This document shows positions 36,601-45,139 of a DNA stretch of 64,000 nt, piece by piece. Source of the stretch: an uncultured Clostridia bacterium. Lineage in GTDB: Bacteria > Bacillota > Clostridia > Monoglobales > Monoglobaceae. Both the position numbers and the translations under genes were made by a program. The DNA lies in assembly GCA_947625905.1 (NCBI GenBank), contig CANQQJ010000011.1, positions 22,669 to 86,668 on the forward strand. The letters are read 5' to 3'. Every line of letters begins with the position of its first letter. The first letter of the stretch is position 1. The notes under the pieces are model-generated. The model saw only the letters and a list, made by a program, of their open reading frames with translations, ran no database searches and had not been told where the DNA came from.

Positions 36601-39600
36601 ATACTGGATGATTTTTTGACCGTATCGGTGCATATCAACCTAAACGGACACCACATAAAACAGGTCCTGTTCAGCGTGGACAAGCTCAGAAGCTCCGACA
36701 TCGAGTACGCGGTGGACGCCAAGGTGGGACAAACGGTCTTTGAGTGTGATTTCGACGGGAAAAACATGCAGGAGGTGTTTGAGTCCGGAGACAGATTATA
36801 CATCACCCTGGTCGACGAGCAGCAGCGTGAGATCGGGTTCCGCGTCACAGGCGAAAACGGAAAACCCTTAAACGACGCTGACGGCGATCCGATCTATGAG
36901 AGCCGCAAAGAGGATATAAAATATTCCAAGGTATACAGCGGTCTGAGCTTCTACTCCCCCATGACAGCCGCGGCGCCTCAGTCGTTTGACATACCAAACA
37001 GCGGCATAAACCTTGACCTGCCGCTTGTGGGCAATGTTATGGGCAGCGGCACGTCGGGCGTTATGACTTTTAACAGGCAGAAGTGGGACGAGTCGGTCGG
37101 CATTGACGGATACTCGCTGATATTTGACATAAACGCGGCTATCACTCCCGACCCGGACAAGCCGACCGGAATAGACGCTTTTAACGAGATAAAGCGAATG
37201 AAAAACGACGCGAACAACATAGCGAATGATCCGTCCAACATAAACAATAACATACAAAACAACGGCTGGTTCGGAAGAACGTTCGGCTCGACGCAAAAGG
37301 CCAAGGATATGGCATATAAAAAATCTCTTGCCGACACGTTCGGAAAAAACGAGATCAATGTTAACGTCGTGGTCATGATGAAATTCGATTTCGCGTACAG
37401 CGAGCAAAGCGGCACATATATACTTATCGGCGCCCAGCTGGCGTTCGGCGGAACGTTCAACATCTCGCACACGTTCTATACCGTGCTCTACGGCGTGCCC
37501 CTCTACCTTAAACTCACGGGCGACATAACAATACAGCTTCAGGCGAATGTGGCCGAAAATAAAAATGTTACAGCGGGGAATTTCTCGCAGTACGATGATC
37601 TGGCAAATGCGCTGCCACCCACTGATGTCGGATTCTTCCTGCTGCTGGGCGGAAGACTGGACGCGGGCGTGGGAGTCTGCGGCGTGCTCGGGGTAAGAGG
37701 CGTCCTGAAGCTTGATATAACGATATATATATCGCTTCTGCACGTATCGAGCGACAGCGGAATCATGGCGTCGCTGAGCGGAGGCGTCGGCGTTGACCTG
37801 CTGCTGTTCAGCTTTGACTACGTTCCGAGGATCGGAACTCTCGGCGCGGGCAGATATAAGGAATATACCGGTTGGGGCGACGGCGCAAACGCGGCCGCTG
37901 ACGATCAAGGAACACCGGGAATTTTAAGGCGCCTCGGCACAGGCGGCGGCGGAAAGGTCGGAGAATACGCCGAGCAGGTGCACGCGGCCCAAACGACCGA
38001 CTATACAATAATTCTCCCGAACGCTCCGGAGCGGACCAGACCGCAGATACTCACGCTGAAGGACGGCCGAAAATTCATGGTATATATCGGCAGCGACAAC
38101 GCGCGGAGCGAGGGAAACAGAGAGTGCCTTTACTACTGCGTAAGCAATGGGGACGGAACGTGGTCCGACGCGGTACCGGTCGAGGACGACGGAACGGCCG
38201 ACTCAACGCCCGATATCGCGCTCTGCGGCGATCGGGTCCTCATCACATGGGCGGACTCCGACACGGTGTTTGACGGAGCCGCGGACGAAAAGACCGTGCT
38301 GTCAAGCTTTGACATAAGCGCCGCGGTATTCGACGGCGAGAAGATCTCGGAGACATTCGGCGTCAACAACGACAAGACGCTTCGAGGCTCGGACTTTATG
38401 GATTACGCGCCGATAATATGCGCCGACGAAAACGGCGGAGACGGAGCGCTGCTTTACTACATCAAAAAAGATCTCGGCACGGCGGAAACCCCCGAGGATA
38501 TGATAGACCCCTCAAGAACGTATCAGACGATCGCGATGGCCGAGTGGGACGGCTCGGAGGTCAAACAGGAGCGCTTCATGGAGCTGAGCGGCGACCCGCT
38601 CGTCATGAACATTGATTCGGAACCCGCGGCCATACCCGTTGACGGTGAGGAGCACAAATTCTCGGTCTGTGCCTTCACACTCGATACCGACGGCGACATT
38701 TCGACCTCCGAGGATATTGACGTGTTTATGCTTCTCAATGACTTAACGGCGGACAAGATCTACGGACCGATAAATCTTTGCAGCGATTATTTGGAGGATC
38801 TTTCGCCCCAGCTTACGAAATTTGATTTCGGCGACGGCGAGGAATTATACCTCACGTGGATATCAAGGCGCGCGGGTTCAAGCGGCGAGGCGGCAAGCTC
38901 CGAGCTTAAAACCGTTAATCTTTCGGGCATAATCAATTCGGCCGAGGGCGAAAACGCCGCCGAAATAATGAGCGATCCCGATTATGAGTTTGACGTCGAA
39001 ACAACGCTTATGGGGCTTGACGAAGACTTTGAAAACTCTTTGATAAATTACAAGCTGCTCAAGGGCGGCGACGGGAACCTCTATATGCTGTGGACCGATA
39101 TGGCGAGTTCCGACGAGAGAGATTTTTCGATCGAGCTTTACGGCGCGGTAAGGTACCAAAGCGATACAGATGAAAACAGCGAAAGCGGCTGGAGCAAGGC
39201 CGTTAAGATAACCGATTTCGCGAACTATATGCCGAATATGGCGATAGACGAGTTCTGCGCGGCCGTCGGCAGCGACGGCGAATTCAGCCTGCTAAGCAAT
39301 ATGTACACTCAGGATATTGACGAAAACGGCGTTCCGATATATTCGGAGAACAATTTGATCGAGTTCAGCATCGACAATTCCGCCAGGGCAAGCGTCGAGC
39401 TCGGAGAGGACGCTCCCGTCGAGTTCTCGGACGGCCTGCCGCTTGGCGGAGAAGAGACCGAAATAAGTTTTGAGATCAAGAACCGAGGACTTTTAAAGCT
39501 AAGCGGCTACAAGGCCGAAGTCAAGATCGGCGGCGAGCCCTTCGGCTCGTTTGAGAGCGAAAGCGTCTTAAATGGCGGCTGCTCCGATACCGTCACGATC

Positions 39601-40797
39601 GGCGGCGTTATGCCGGAGACGATCGACCGCAGCACAATGATCGAGATCACGCTCACAAGCGCCGACGGAAAAACGAGCGACTACAACGCGACCTCCGTTC
39701 CGTTCAGGCCCGATATCCTCTTCGAGACGGACTCGATCGAGCAGACCGACGACGGACTTTTGTGCACGCTTTATATCCTGAACACGGGCAACGCGCCGAG
39801 CGGCGATTTCACGCTGGAACTCAGCCGAGTTCAAAACGGCGAGGGTCTTGTGGGCGCCGTGACCACAGACAGCGTGGAGTCGATCGAGCCCTGGGATCTC
39901 ATTATAAAAGATATCCTGCTCAACCCCGACACGCTGGCTCCGAATGATTTCGGCAGCATGGGCTTGGCCGAGCTCAGCGTGAAGGGACTGCAAGACGGCT
40001 CGGAGATCGGCAGCGATATATTCATGTTCGGCGAGGACGAGTTTGCCGACAGGATAACGATAAACGGCGAGATCAAGCCTTTGTCGGTGCGCGAGGGCGG
40101 CATGCTGTCTCTGGATACCGAAAAGACGCCGAAAAACGAAAGCAACGAGTTCAGCTTTGTATCCGATAATCCCGATATCGCTTACGTGGACGAATACGGA
40201 AGACTGATCGGCGTAAAACAGGGCGAAACCAAACTGACCGTGACCGAAACAAACTCGGGCTCCTCTCAAGTGTTTGACGTTATCGTTACCGAGCCCGACG
40301 GCACGCCCACAGCTCCGCCCGAGGCGTCCAAGCGTCCCTCAAGCGGCGGATACAGCGGAGGCGGCGGAAACTTCTCAACCGAAACCGCCGCGGCAGAGAC
40401 GCACGAGCCGGCCGCCGAGCCGACGGCGGGACCTTTGACAGGTACCGATAGCGGCGCTCTTCCGTTTGTCGACGTCAGCCCCGATGATTGGTTCTATGAC
40501 AGCGTGAAATATATGTACGAAAACGGACTTATGAACGGCACCGAGACTAATCTGTTTGAACCGAACGCTCCGGTGACCCGCGGCATGACCGCAGCTATCC
40601 TGGGCAGAGCCGAAGGCGCGGACCTAAGCGTATTCGCCGACTCGGACGATATCGGCGAATACGCGGTGCCCGCCGTGCGCTGGGCGTGCGGCGCGGGAAT
40701 AATAAACGGAAACGGCGACGGCACCCTGGCGCCTCTCGCGGGCGCGACCAGAGCCGAGACCGCAGCGATATTCGAGCGCTTCCTAAAGAATAATTAA
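33547..40797 (+). CDS. Giant SLH surface protein, main part after the frameshift
   Basis: 2416 residues that lack their own signal peptide and belong with the preceding ORF. Features: a Calx-beta domain (about 35-105, 'FAPGETEKQIEIETFGDREP'), a Pro-rich linker, a long series of beta domains with InlB-like stretches, a hydrophobic glycine-rich middle ('SLSGGVGVDLLLFSF'), a propeller-like region ('GDRVLITWADSD', 'NLYMLWTD'), CARDB-like domains, a Big2 domain (about 2170-2250) and two SLH repeats at the end ('VDVSPDDWFYDSVKYMYENG', 'AVPAVRWACGAGIINGNGDG'). The SLH pair would anchor it to the wall. The function of the long ectodomain is unknown; adhesion or substrate capture is likely. Confidence 0.85.
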   Translation: MTEIIESYGGAEMTADEYTKNSEKLNDSVRENIADYIAVSSLSRITFAPGETEKQIEIETFGDREPEADEIFSLLLSSPEGAELGGQNAATVTIENDDPKETAYVGFDSESAELTDGCVTVKRYGADYDMVSADMLLESGESKTIYFKPCETEVKVPLDTSGSGRQTVALQNFKGCEAGDITSCAVSFGASAEGLTLKEIKDAAALPEPDDGIVEAAKKNPPPPPVYDHTQSFYLDNTKDLHAANPGKDPSDPNNELRLKVYYDPSQFDEAGNLYGRIIDESYAGGAYVGNYYFPQSFETGVFSGANQWKTCRRSEWRKEGYDDSPNGYIFLEWYDWRTWNNGKSTAKLNNIDHEQYGYYAADWLNAPSLNISPDWANGLIMVMDDSALEISRIYKGGKFGRTRTAVTSLATSTNGNGEKEFMPQKVKGSLRVSASDEEKNKTPDPTIKLYGIAAMFRKFRVNVEQPGTMEFKSESGTVKKIPAAARLAEGHALRYFGQDLTVQSTPAGSDGKIYGELIGYKVTLNYLNSDAKKRSAFYYMEDGRKPSEAANAAIGEVSKKDIVYAERKESTANITIDKDFVREIDNRLKGVSGSGADWTTDISLQPLYGYKDITVQIAASSDGTLENHKVGIHEGEYHYGDTLSLAGIPADSGKVFAGVKVEGRATSNLSDEKIIDCTLWSDSGAPVSLTLGDKNCKFFVLTPVFKKKSGNYISFENAANGRVTMLNTLTPEQIRKINEAHSDYNLSEDQLIYICDPAAGGADEAEMLINMITPKPGKIYRIQAVGAETEDGRRYVPTYTNDRNFGASTVSGYTTYITAAAEISDNIVKVNAETPDAERYVHAEGSIVGAEYTIRESAEKVRSAPIEGLRVYGPGVLSEMWVNTKDNGSVKTLYPEEVSDETGGSGRFNISGIYTLDQSYVLYYTNGDIEGTYLVNGENIESLSSGNAPIVFQRTIALDDQSNTVVTENKNGYIETLRNDITTPIFTAGAPYSTNVEYKFASDANNVNYRTSDGGVPILDDFLTVSVHINLNGHHIKQVLFSVDKLRSSDIEYAVDAKVGQTVFECDFDGKNMQEVFESGDRLYITLVDEQQREIGFRVTGENGKPLNDADGDPIYESRKEDIKYSKVYSGLSFYSPMTAAAPQSFDIPNSGINLDLPLVGNVMGSGTSGVMTFNRQKWDESVGIDGYSLIFDINAAITPDPDKPTGIDAFNEIKRMKNDANNIANDPSNINNNIQNNGWFGRTFGSTQKAKDMAYKKSLADTFGKNEINVNVVVMMKFDFAYSEQSGTYILIGAQLAFGGTFNISHTFYTVLYGVPLYLKLTGDITIQLQANVAENKNVTAGNFSQYDDLANALPPTDVGFFLLLGGRLDAGVGVCGVLGVRGVLKLDITIYISLLHVSSDSGIMASLSGGVGVDLLLFSFDYVPRIGTLGAGRYKEYTGWGDGANAAADDQGTPGILRRLGTGGGGKVGEYAEQVHAAQTTDYTIILPNAPERTRPQILTLKDGRKFMVYIGSDNARSEGNRECLYYCVSNGDGTWSDAVPVEDDGTADSTPDIALCGDRVLITWADSDTVFDGAADEKTVLSSFDISAAVFDGEKISETFGVNNDKTLRGSDFMDYAPIICADENGGDGALLYYIKKDLGTAETPEDMIDPSRTYQTIAMAEWDGSEVKQERFMELSGDPLVMNIDSEPAAIPVDGEEHKFSVCAFTLDTDGDISTSEDIDVFMLLNDLTADKIYGPINLCSDYLEDLSPQLTKFDFGDGEELYLTWISRRAGSSGEAASSELKTVNLSGIINSAEGENAAEIMSDPDYEFDVETTLMGLDEDFENSLINYKLLKGGDGNLYMLWTDMASSDERDFSIELYGAVRYQSDTDENSESGWSKAVKITDFANYMPNMAIDEFCAAVGSDGEFSLLSNMYTQDIDENGVPIYSENNLIEFSIDNSARASVELGEDAPVEFSDGLPLGGEETEISFEIKNRGLLKLSGYKAEVKIGGEPFGSFESESVLNGGCSDTVTIGGVMPETIDRSTMIEITLTSADGKTSDYNATSVPFRPDILFETDSIEQTDDGLLCTLYILNTGNAPSGDFTLELSRVQNGEGLVGAVTTDSVESIEPWDLIIKDILLNPDTLAPNDFGSMGLAELSVKGLQDGSEIGSDIFMFGEDEFADRITINGEIKPLSVREGGMLSLDTEKTPKNESNEFSFVSDNPDIAYVDEYGRLIGVKQGETKLTVTETNSGSSQVFDVIVTEPDGTPTAPPEASKRPSSGGYSGGGGNFSTETAAAETHEPAAEPTAGPLTGTDSGALPFVDVSPDDWFYDSVKYMYENGLMNGTETNLFEPNAPVTRGMTAAILGRAEGADLSVFADSDDIGEYAVPAVRWACGAGIINGNGDGTLAPLAGATRAETAAIFERFLKNN

Positions 40798-40803
40798 AAC
40801 ATC

Positions 40804-40835
40804 AGCGGCGGCAGCCTCAAAAGGCTGCCGCCGCT
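40804..40835 (+). terminator. Terminator of the giant surface protein gene
   Basis: AGCGGCGGCAGCC and GGCTGCCGCCGCT pair perfectly over 13 bp around TCAAAA, just after the stop codon. GTTTAATTCTGTTT follows. Confidence 0.85.
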
Positions 40836-40897
40836 GTTTAATTCTGTTTCATTCATAATTAATAATATATCAATTATATAACAAATTAAAAAAACTC

Positions 40898-40926
40898 TTG
40901 AAAAAAGTTTGTGTTTATATTATAAT
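40898..40926 (+). promoter_or_regulatory. Promoter of glyS
   Basis: TTGAAA, a 17-base spacer and consensus TATAAT. The leader of about 75 bases contains a CGGGCC...GGCCCG hairpin (about 40956-40980). It is too short for a T-box, which often controls glyS in Firmicutes. Confidence 0.88.
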
Positions 40927-41007
40927 TTATAATGATTGGTATTTTGGAGATTTATCGGGCCTTAGCGCCGCTTTGGCCCGAAAAATAGAAAAGAAAGGTT
41001 GATAAAA

Positions 41008-42390
41008 TTGCAGAACCAAGAAAAAACTATGGAAAAGATCGTCGCGCTTTGCAAGGGCAGAGGATTTGTGTACCCCGGCTCGGATATATACGGAGGCCTG
41101 GCGAACTCCTGGGACTACGGTCCTTTGGGCGTTGAGTTCAAGAACAACGTAAAAGACGCGTGGAGAAAGAAGTTCGTTCAGGAGAGCCCCTACAACGTGG
41201 GTCTTGACGCGGCTATCCTCATGAACCCCAAGGTATGGGTGGCGTCCGGCCACGTGGGCGGATTTTCGGACCCGCTTATGGACTGCAAGGAATGTAAGGC
41301 GCGCTTCCGCGCGGACAAGCTGATCGAGGACTTTTCGGGCGAGAACGCCGACGGCTGGACCGACGAGCAGATGATCGGCTACATCAAGGAGCATAACATT
41401 CCCTGCCCCGAATGCGGCAAGCATAACTTCACCGATATAAGAAAATTTAACCTGATGTTCAAGACGTTCCAGGGCGTCACCGAGGACAGCTCAAGCGAGA
41501 TATACCTGCGTCCCGAGACCGCTCAGGGAATATTTGTGAACTTCAAGGCGGTACAGAGAACATCGAGAAAAAAGATACCCTTCGGCATAGCCCAGGTGGG
41601 CAAGTCGTTCAGAAACGAGATCACGCCCGGAAACTTTATATTCAGGATCAGAGAATTCGAGCAGATGGAGCTTGAGTTCTTCTGCAAGCCCGGCACCGAC
41701 CTTGAGTGGTTCAAATACTGGAAGGACTATTGCGAGAACTTCCTGCTGTCGCTGGGCATCAAGAAAGAAAACATCCGTCTGCGCGACCACAGTCCCGAGG
41801 AGCTGTCGCACTATTCAAACGCCACCACCGACATCGAGTATCTGTTCCCGTTCGGCTGGGGCGAACTGTGGGGCATCGCCGACAGAACCGACTTTGACTT
41901 AAAACAGCACAGCGAGTACAGCGGCGAGAAAATGGAGTACACCGACCCCGAGACGGGCGAGAAATACATCCCTTACTGCATCGAGCCCTCGCTGGGCGCG
42001 GACCGCGTGGCGCTGGCGTTTTTGGTCGAGGCGTACGACGAGGAAGTCGTTGACCCCGAGAAGAACGACACCCGAGTTGTTATGCACTTCCACCCGGCCA
42101 TAGCCCCGATAAAAGCGGCGGTCCTTCCTCTTTCGAAAAAGCTTTCCGACGAGGCAAGAGCGGTATACGCCGACCTGTGCAAGGACTTCATGTGCGAATA
42201 CGACGAGGCCGGCTCGATCGGCAAGAGGTACCGCAGACAGGACGAGATAGGAACCCCGTTCTGCGTGACATACGATTTCGACTCCCGCGACGACGGCTGC
42301 GTGACGGTCCGCCACCGCGACACCATGGAGCAGGAAAGAATAAAAATAGAGGACCTCAAGGAATACATCGCCGAGAGGATAAAATTTTAG
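41008..42390 (+). CDS. glyS: Glycyl-tRNA synthetase, alpha2 single-chain type
   Basis: Charges tRNA-Gly with glycine. 460 residues of the homodimeric class II type, not the split alpha/beta form. Motifs: '[17 protein letters not shown]', 'NSWDYGPLG', '[17 protein letters not shown]', '[12 protein letters not shown]', and the class II motif 3 region '[14 protein letters not shown]'. I favour the TTG at 41008, which leaves the family's EKTMEKIV start intact and sits nine bases after AAAGG; ATG 41029 or TTG 40999 are alternatives. Monocistronic, with dispersed repeats downstream. Confidence 0.95.
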   Translation: MQNQEKTMEKIVALCKGRGFVYPGSDIYGGLANSWDYGPLGVEFKNNVKDAWRKKFVQESPYNVGLDAAILMNPKVWVASGHVGGFSDPLMDCKECKARFRADKLIEDFSGENADGWTDEQMIGYIKEHNIPCPECGKHNFTDIRKFNLMFKTFQGVTEDSSSEIYLRPETAQGIFVNFKAVQRTSRKKIPFGIAQVGKSFRNEITPGNFIFRIREFEQMELEFFCKPGTDLEWFKYWKDYCENFLLSLGIKKENIRLRDHSPEELSHYSNATTDIEYLFPFGWGELWGIADRTDFDLKQHSEYSGEKMEYTDPETGEKYIPYCIEPSLGADRVALAFLVEAYDEEVVDPEKNDTRVVMHFHPAIAPIKAAVLPLSKKLSDEARAVYADLCKDFMCEYDEAGSIGKRYRRQDEIGTPFCVTYDFDSRDDGCVTVRHRDTMEQERIKIEDLKEYIAERIKF

Positions 42391-42409
42391 GCGAATTTTT
42401 CCGCACGTG

Positions 42410-42600
42410 TTTGCCTCCTCCCGGGAGGAGGTGGATTTTCGCCATCGGCGAAAATACGGAGGCGGGAACATAGGGATTAGTAATTAGCGAATAGCAATTA
42501 GGATCCCCCCTCAGTCGGGCTTTGCCCGACAGCTCCCCCAAGGGGGCGCCTGACACCTCATCAGTCTGCTTCGCAGACAGCTTCCCCTCAATGGGAAGCC
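42410..42600. repeat. Cluster of dispersed palindromic repeats downstream of glyS
   Basis: Four units lie end to end. They are TTTGCCTCCTCCCGGGAGGAGG...GGCGAAAA (42410-42466), AACATAGGGATTAGTAATTAGCG.. (42467-42503), a CAGTCGGGC/GCCCGACAG palindrome flanked by CCCCC/GGGGG (42503-42554), and a CAGTCTGC/GCAGACAG palindrome flanked by TTCCCCTC/GGGAAG (42555-42600). Each has relatives elsewhere in the window. There are no coding signs. With 42708-42745 it accounts for most of the 368-base gap. Confidence 0.8.
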
Positions 42601-42707
42601 TGCCGGATGTGGGCATCCGTCCCCTACGAATCGGATAATTAAATACCGTGTAGTATTTAAACAAAACGTTCGCGGGATGATATTTGCGTTTTTGGCTTAT
42701 TATTCCC

Positions 42708-42745
42708 GCGTATTCGCTATTCGCTAATCTCTAATCACTATGTTT
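42708..42745 (-). repeat. Inverted copy of the ATTAG-type repeat unit
   Basis: Read on the minus strand this is AAACATAGTGATTAGAGATTAGCGAATAGCGAATACGC. It matches 42467-42503 in opposite orientation, so the two bracket a segment of about 280 bases. It ends directly before the ribosome binding site of the next gene. Confidence 0.75.
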
Positions 42746-42758
42746 AGGAGTTAATGTT

Positions 42759-44159
42759 ATGTTTGAAAAAACGCTGCTTGACGAGCTGATCAAATGTTCA
42801 AAAAAAGACGCGGTTCGCGCCCATATGCCCGGCCACAACGGCGGAGAGGGCCTTGACCTCAAGTTTAAGCATAACGCCTTCCGCATTGATCTGACCGAGT
42901 TCGACGGCACCGACAATTTGCAGGAGCCGCGGGACATACTAAAAAAGAGCATGGAGCGCGCCGCCAAAGCCTTCGGCGCCAAACAGACCTTCTTTTTGGT
43001 TAACGGCTCGACCGTCGGCATCCAGGCCGCGCTGCTCGCGTCTGTTCCGCGGGGCGGCAAGCTGATAATCGACCGCTGCTGCCACAAATCGGTGATAGGC
43101 GCGGTCGTTCAGGCGGGGATCACGCCCGTGTTTATCGAGCCCGAATTTTCAGTCAAAACCGGTATCTACGGCGCGGTGCAGCCCGTGGCCGTTATGGACG
43201 CCATGCACGACAATCCCGACGCGGCGGGTATTGTTATAACCTCGCCCAATTACTACGGCGTTTGCGCCGATATCGAAAAGCTGGCGCGGCACGCCCACAG
43301 CGCGGGAATGTTCCTGATGGTCGACGAGGCTCACGGCGCGCACTTCGCGTTCAGCGACAGCCTGCCCAAAACCGCTCTGTCTCAGGGCGCCGACACAGTC
43401 GTGCAGAGCGCTCACAAAATGCTGCCCGCCCTCGGGCAGACGGCGCTACTGCATTTGGGAGACAGCAAGCTGATATCGGCGGCGCGGCTCCAAAAATGCG
43501 TGAACATGCTGCAAACGTCAAGCCCGTCTTATATGCTGCTGGCGTCTCTCGACTCTGCGATCGGCTATATGAAGAACGCCGGAACCAAACATCTGAATAA
43601 ACTGATCGAAAAAATAACCGAGATCAAATCCAAGATAGGCGTGCTCGACAACGTCTCGTGCATTGTTAAAAGCAGCCTTGAAAACGACTATGACATAATG
43701 AAAACGGTGATCGACTTTTCAAGCTTAGGCATCACCGGATACGGCGCGGCGGAGCTCTTAAAGCGCGACTACGGCATATATCCCGAGATGGCCGACGAGA
43801 GGAACGTGCTGCTGTATTTCACCGCGGGAACCACGCTCAAGGACCTTGAAAAGATCGACAGAGCGGTGACCGACATTTCAAAGACCGAATTTAGGCCCCA
43901 GCCGCTCAAGACCGTTCCTCCTCTGCCGCCGATCCGGATGGCGGCGTCCCCGACACAAGCGTTTTTTTCGGAGACGGAAACGATCGACCCCGACACGGCG
44001 ATCGGCAGGACGTGCGGCGGGATAGTGAACTGCTGTCCGCCCTGCGTGCCGATAGCGGTCCCCGGCCAGCTGATAACCGCGAGAGTGGTCGAGTATATAA
44101 ACACCTATACCGACATTGACGGTATCGAGGTCGTGAAAGACGGGGTGAGCGGCAGTTGA
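42759..44159 (+). CDS. Orn/Lys/Arg decarboxylase family protein (YaaO-like)
   Basis: A PLP-dependent fold I enzyme of 466 residues. It opens with 'RAHMPGHNGGEGL', has 'FFLVNGSTVGIQAA', the cofactor-Asp region 'MVDEAHGAHFAF' and the PLP lysine in 'QSAHKMLPAL', and ends with the small C-terminal domain. It lacks the response-regulator-like wing domain of the inducible enterobacterial enzymes. In Bacillus the equivalent gene lies upstream of tmk-holB-yaaT, as here for holB and yaaT. The substrate (arginine, lysine or ornithine) cannot be told. AGGAG is eight bases before the ATG, and the holB start overlaps its stop. Confidence 0.88.
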   Translation: MFEKTLLDELIKCSKKDAVRAHMPGHNGGEGLDLKFKHNAFRIDLTEFDGTDNLQEPRDILKKSMERAAKAFGAKQTFFLVNGSTVGIQAALLASVPRGGKLIIDRCCHKSVIGAVVQAGITPVFIEPEFSVKTGIYGAVQPVAVMDAMHDNPDAAGIVITSPNYYGVCADIEKLARHAHSAGMFLMVDEAHGAHFAFSDSLPKTALSQGADTVVQSAHKMLPALGQTALLHLGDSKLISAARLQKCVNMLQTSSPSYMLLASLDSAIGYMKNAGTKHLNKLIEKITEIKSKIGVLDNVSCIVKSSLENDYDIMKTVIDFSSLGITGYGAAELLKRDYGIYPEMADERNVLLYFTAGTTLKDLEKIDRAVTDISKTEFRPQPLKTVPPLPPIRMAASPTQAFFSETETIDPDTAIGRTCGGIVNCCPPCVPIAVPGQLITARVVEYINTYTDIDGIEVVKDGVSGS

Positions 44160-45139
44160 GCGCGCCGTTTGAAGCCCTGGTCGGCCATGAAAACGTGAAA
44201 AATATCCTCGAGTCGGCGCTCGGCACCGGCAGGATCGGGCACGCCTATATTTTCTGCGGTCCGCGCGGAGTCGGAAGGCATACCGCGGCAAAGTGCTTCG
44301 CGAGGGCGGCGGTGGGCGCGGCAAAAGACAGCGACCCCGACATAATAACCGTTTCAAACGATTGGAGCGGAGCGGTGTCAAAAACCGACACGATACTCGC
44401 CGAAACGGTGAACGAGATGCGCAAGGATATTTATATAAAGCCCTACGGCGGAGGACGGAAGTTCTACATCGTGCCCAAGGGAGACACCATGAACGCCGCG
44501 TCGCAGAACAAGCTGCTCAAGGTGTTTGAGGAACCGCCCGACTACTGCACGATAATTTTGATCGCGGAGAATCTGAACCGATTTTTGCCGACGATCCTGT
44601 CGAGGGCGACGGTCATCAGGTTTATGCCGCTGCCTATCGGGACCGCGGCGGAGTATCTGACAACGCGCTTCGGCATAAGCGCCGACGAGGCGGAGGCGAA
44701 AGCCGCGATCAGCGGCGGCAGGATAGGCGCCGCGCTTGAGCTGATCGACGACCCCGAACCCGAAAGACTGCGCAGGGGGCTTATGGACGGCCTTTTGAGC
44801 ATGACCGAGAACAACAACAAAAACATGATATTGTTCTCAAATTTTTTGAAAACCGAGAAAAACGGAGCCGATTTTATTTTTTCGACGCTTAAAAGTCTGC
44901 TTGACGATCTGGTGCGGATAAAATTGGGCCTTAAAAATACAGTCAACAAAGATATGGAAAAAGAGCTCGCCAAGCTTTCGAAGTCGGTAACCGAGCGGGG
45001 CGCCGCGCGGATGCTTGACGCGGCGGTAAAATACGAGCGGATCAATAAAACAAGCACAAACTTCCGCATGACCATGTTCTGCATGGCGTGCGAGTTATGG
45101 GAGGATATACATGGTAGAAATTATAGGAGTAAGATTTAA
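44156..45139 (+). CDS. holB: DNA polymerase III delta' subunit
   Basis: A clamp-loader subunit, 327 residues, starting at a TTG whose last bases form the TTGA overlap with the previous stop. Family features: 'LVGHENVKNILESAL', 'GHAYIFCGPRGVGRHTAA', the sensor-type 'NKLLKVFEEPPDYCTIILIA' and 'LPTILSRATVIRF' (SRC-like motif with Ala). The P-loop lysine is replaced by arginine (GVGRHT), and no zinc-binding cysteines are seen, in line with delta' subunits that do not hydrolyse ATP. The gene order matches the conserved Firmicutes holB-yaaT neighbourhood; tmk is not present here. Confidence 0.9.
   Translation: MSAPFEALVGHENVKNILESALGTGRIGHAYIFCGPRGVGRHTAAKCFARAAVGAAKDSDPDIITVSNDWSGAVSKTDTILAETVNEMRKDIYIKPYGGGRKFYIVPKGDTMNAASQNKLLKVFEEPPDYCTIILIAENLNRFLPTILSRATVIRFMPLPIGTAAEYLTTRFGISADEAEAKAAISGGRIGAALELIDDPEPERLRRGLMDGLLSMTENNNKNMILFSNFLKTEKNGADFIFSTLKSLLDDLVRIKLGLKNTVNKDMEKELAKLSKSVTERGAARMLDAAVKYERINKTSTNFRMTMFCMACELWEDIHGRNYRSKI

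Noticed and set aside
36868-37908. 346-residue minus-strand ORF inside the giant surface protein gene
   Set aside because: No recognisable domain and Arg/Val/His-rich shadow composition; the plus strand carries a long coherent protein.
40927-41007. T-box riboswitch upstream of glyS
   Set aside because: The leader is only about 75 bases and has no T-box antiterminator consensus; only a short GC hairpin is present.
45111-45139. Possible frameshift where holB and ricT overlap by 29 bases
   Set aside because: Both products end and start where their families do; a moderate overlap is enough explanation.
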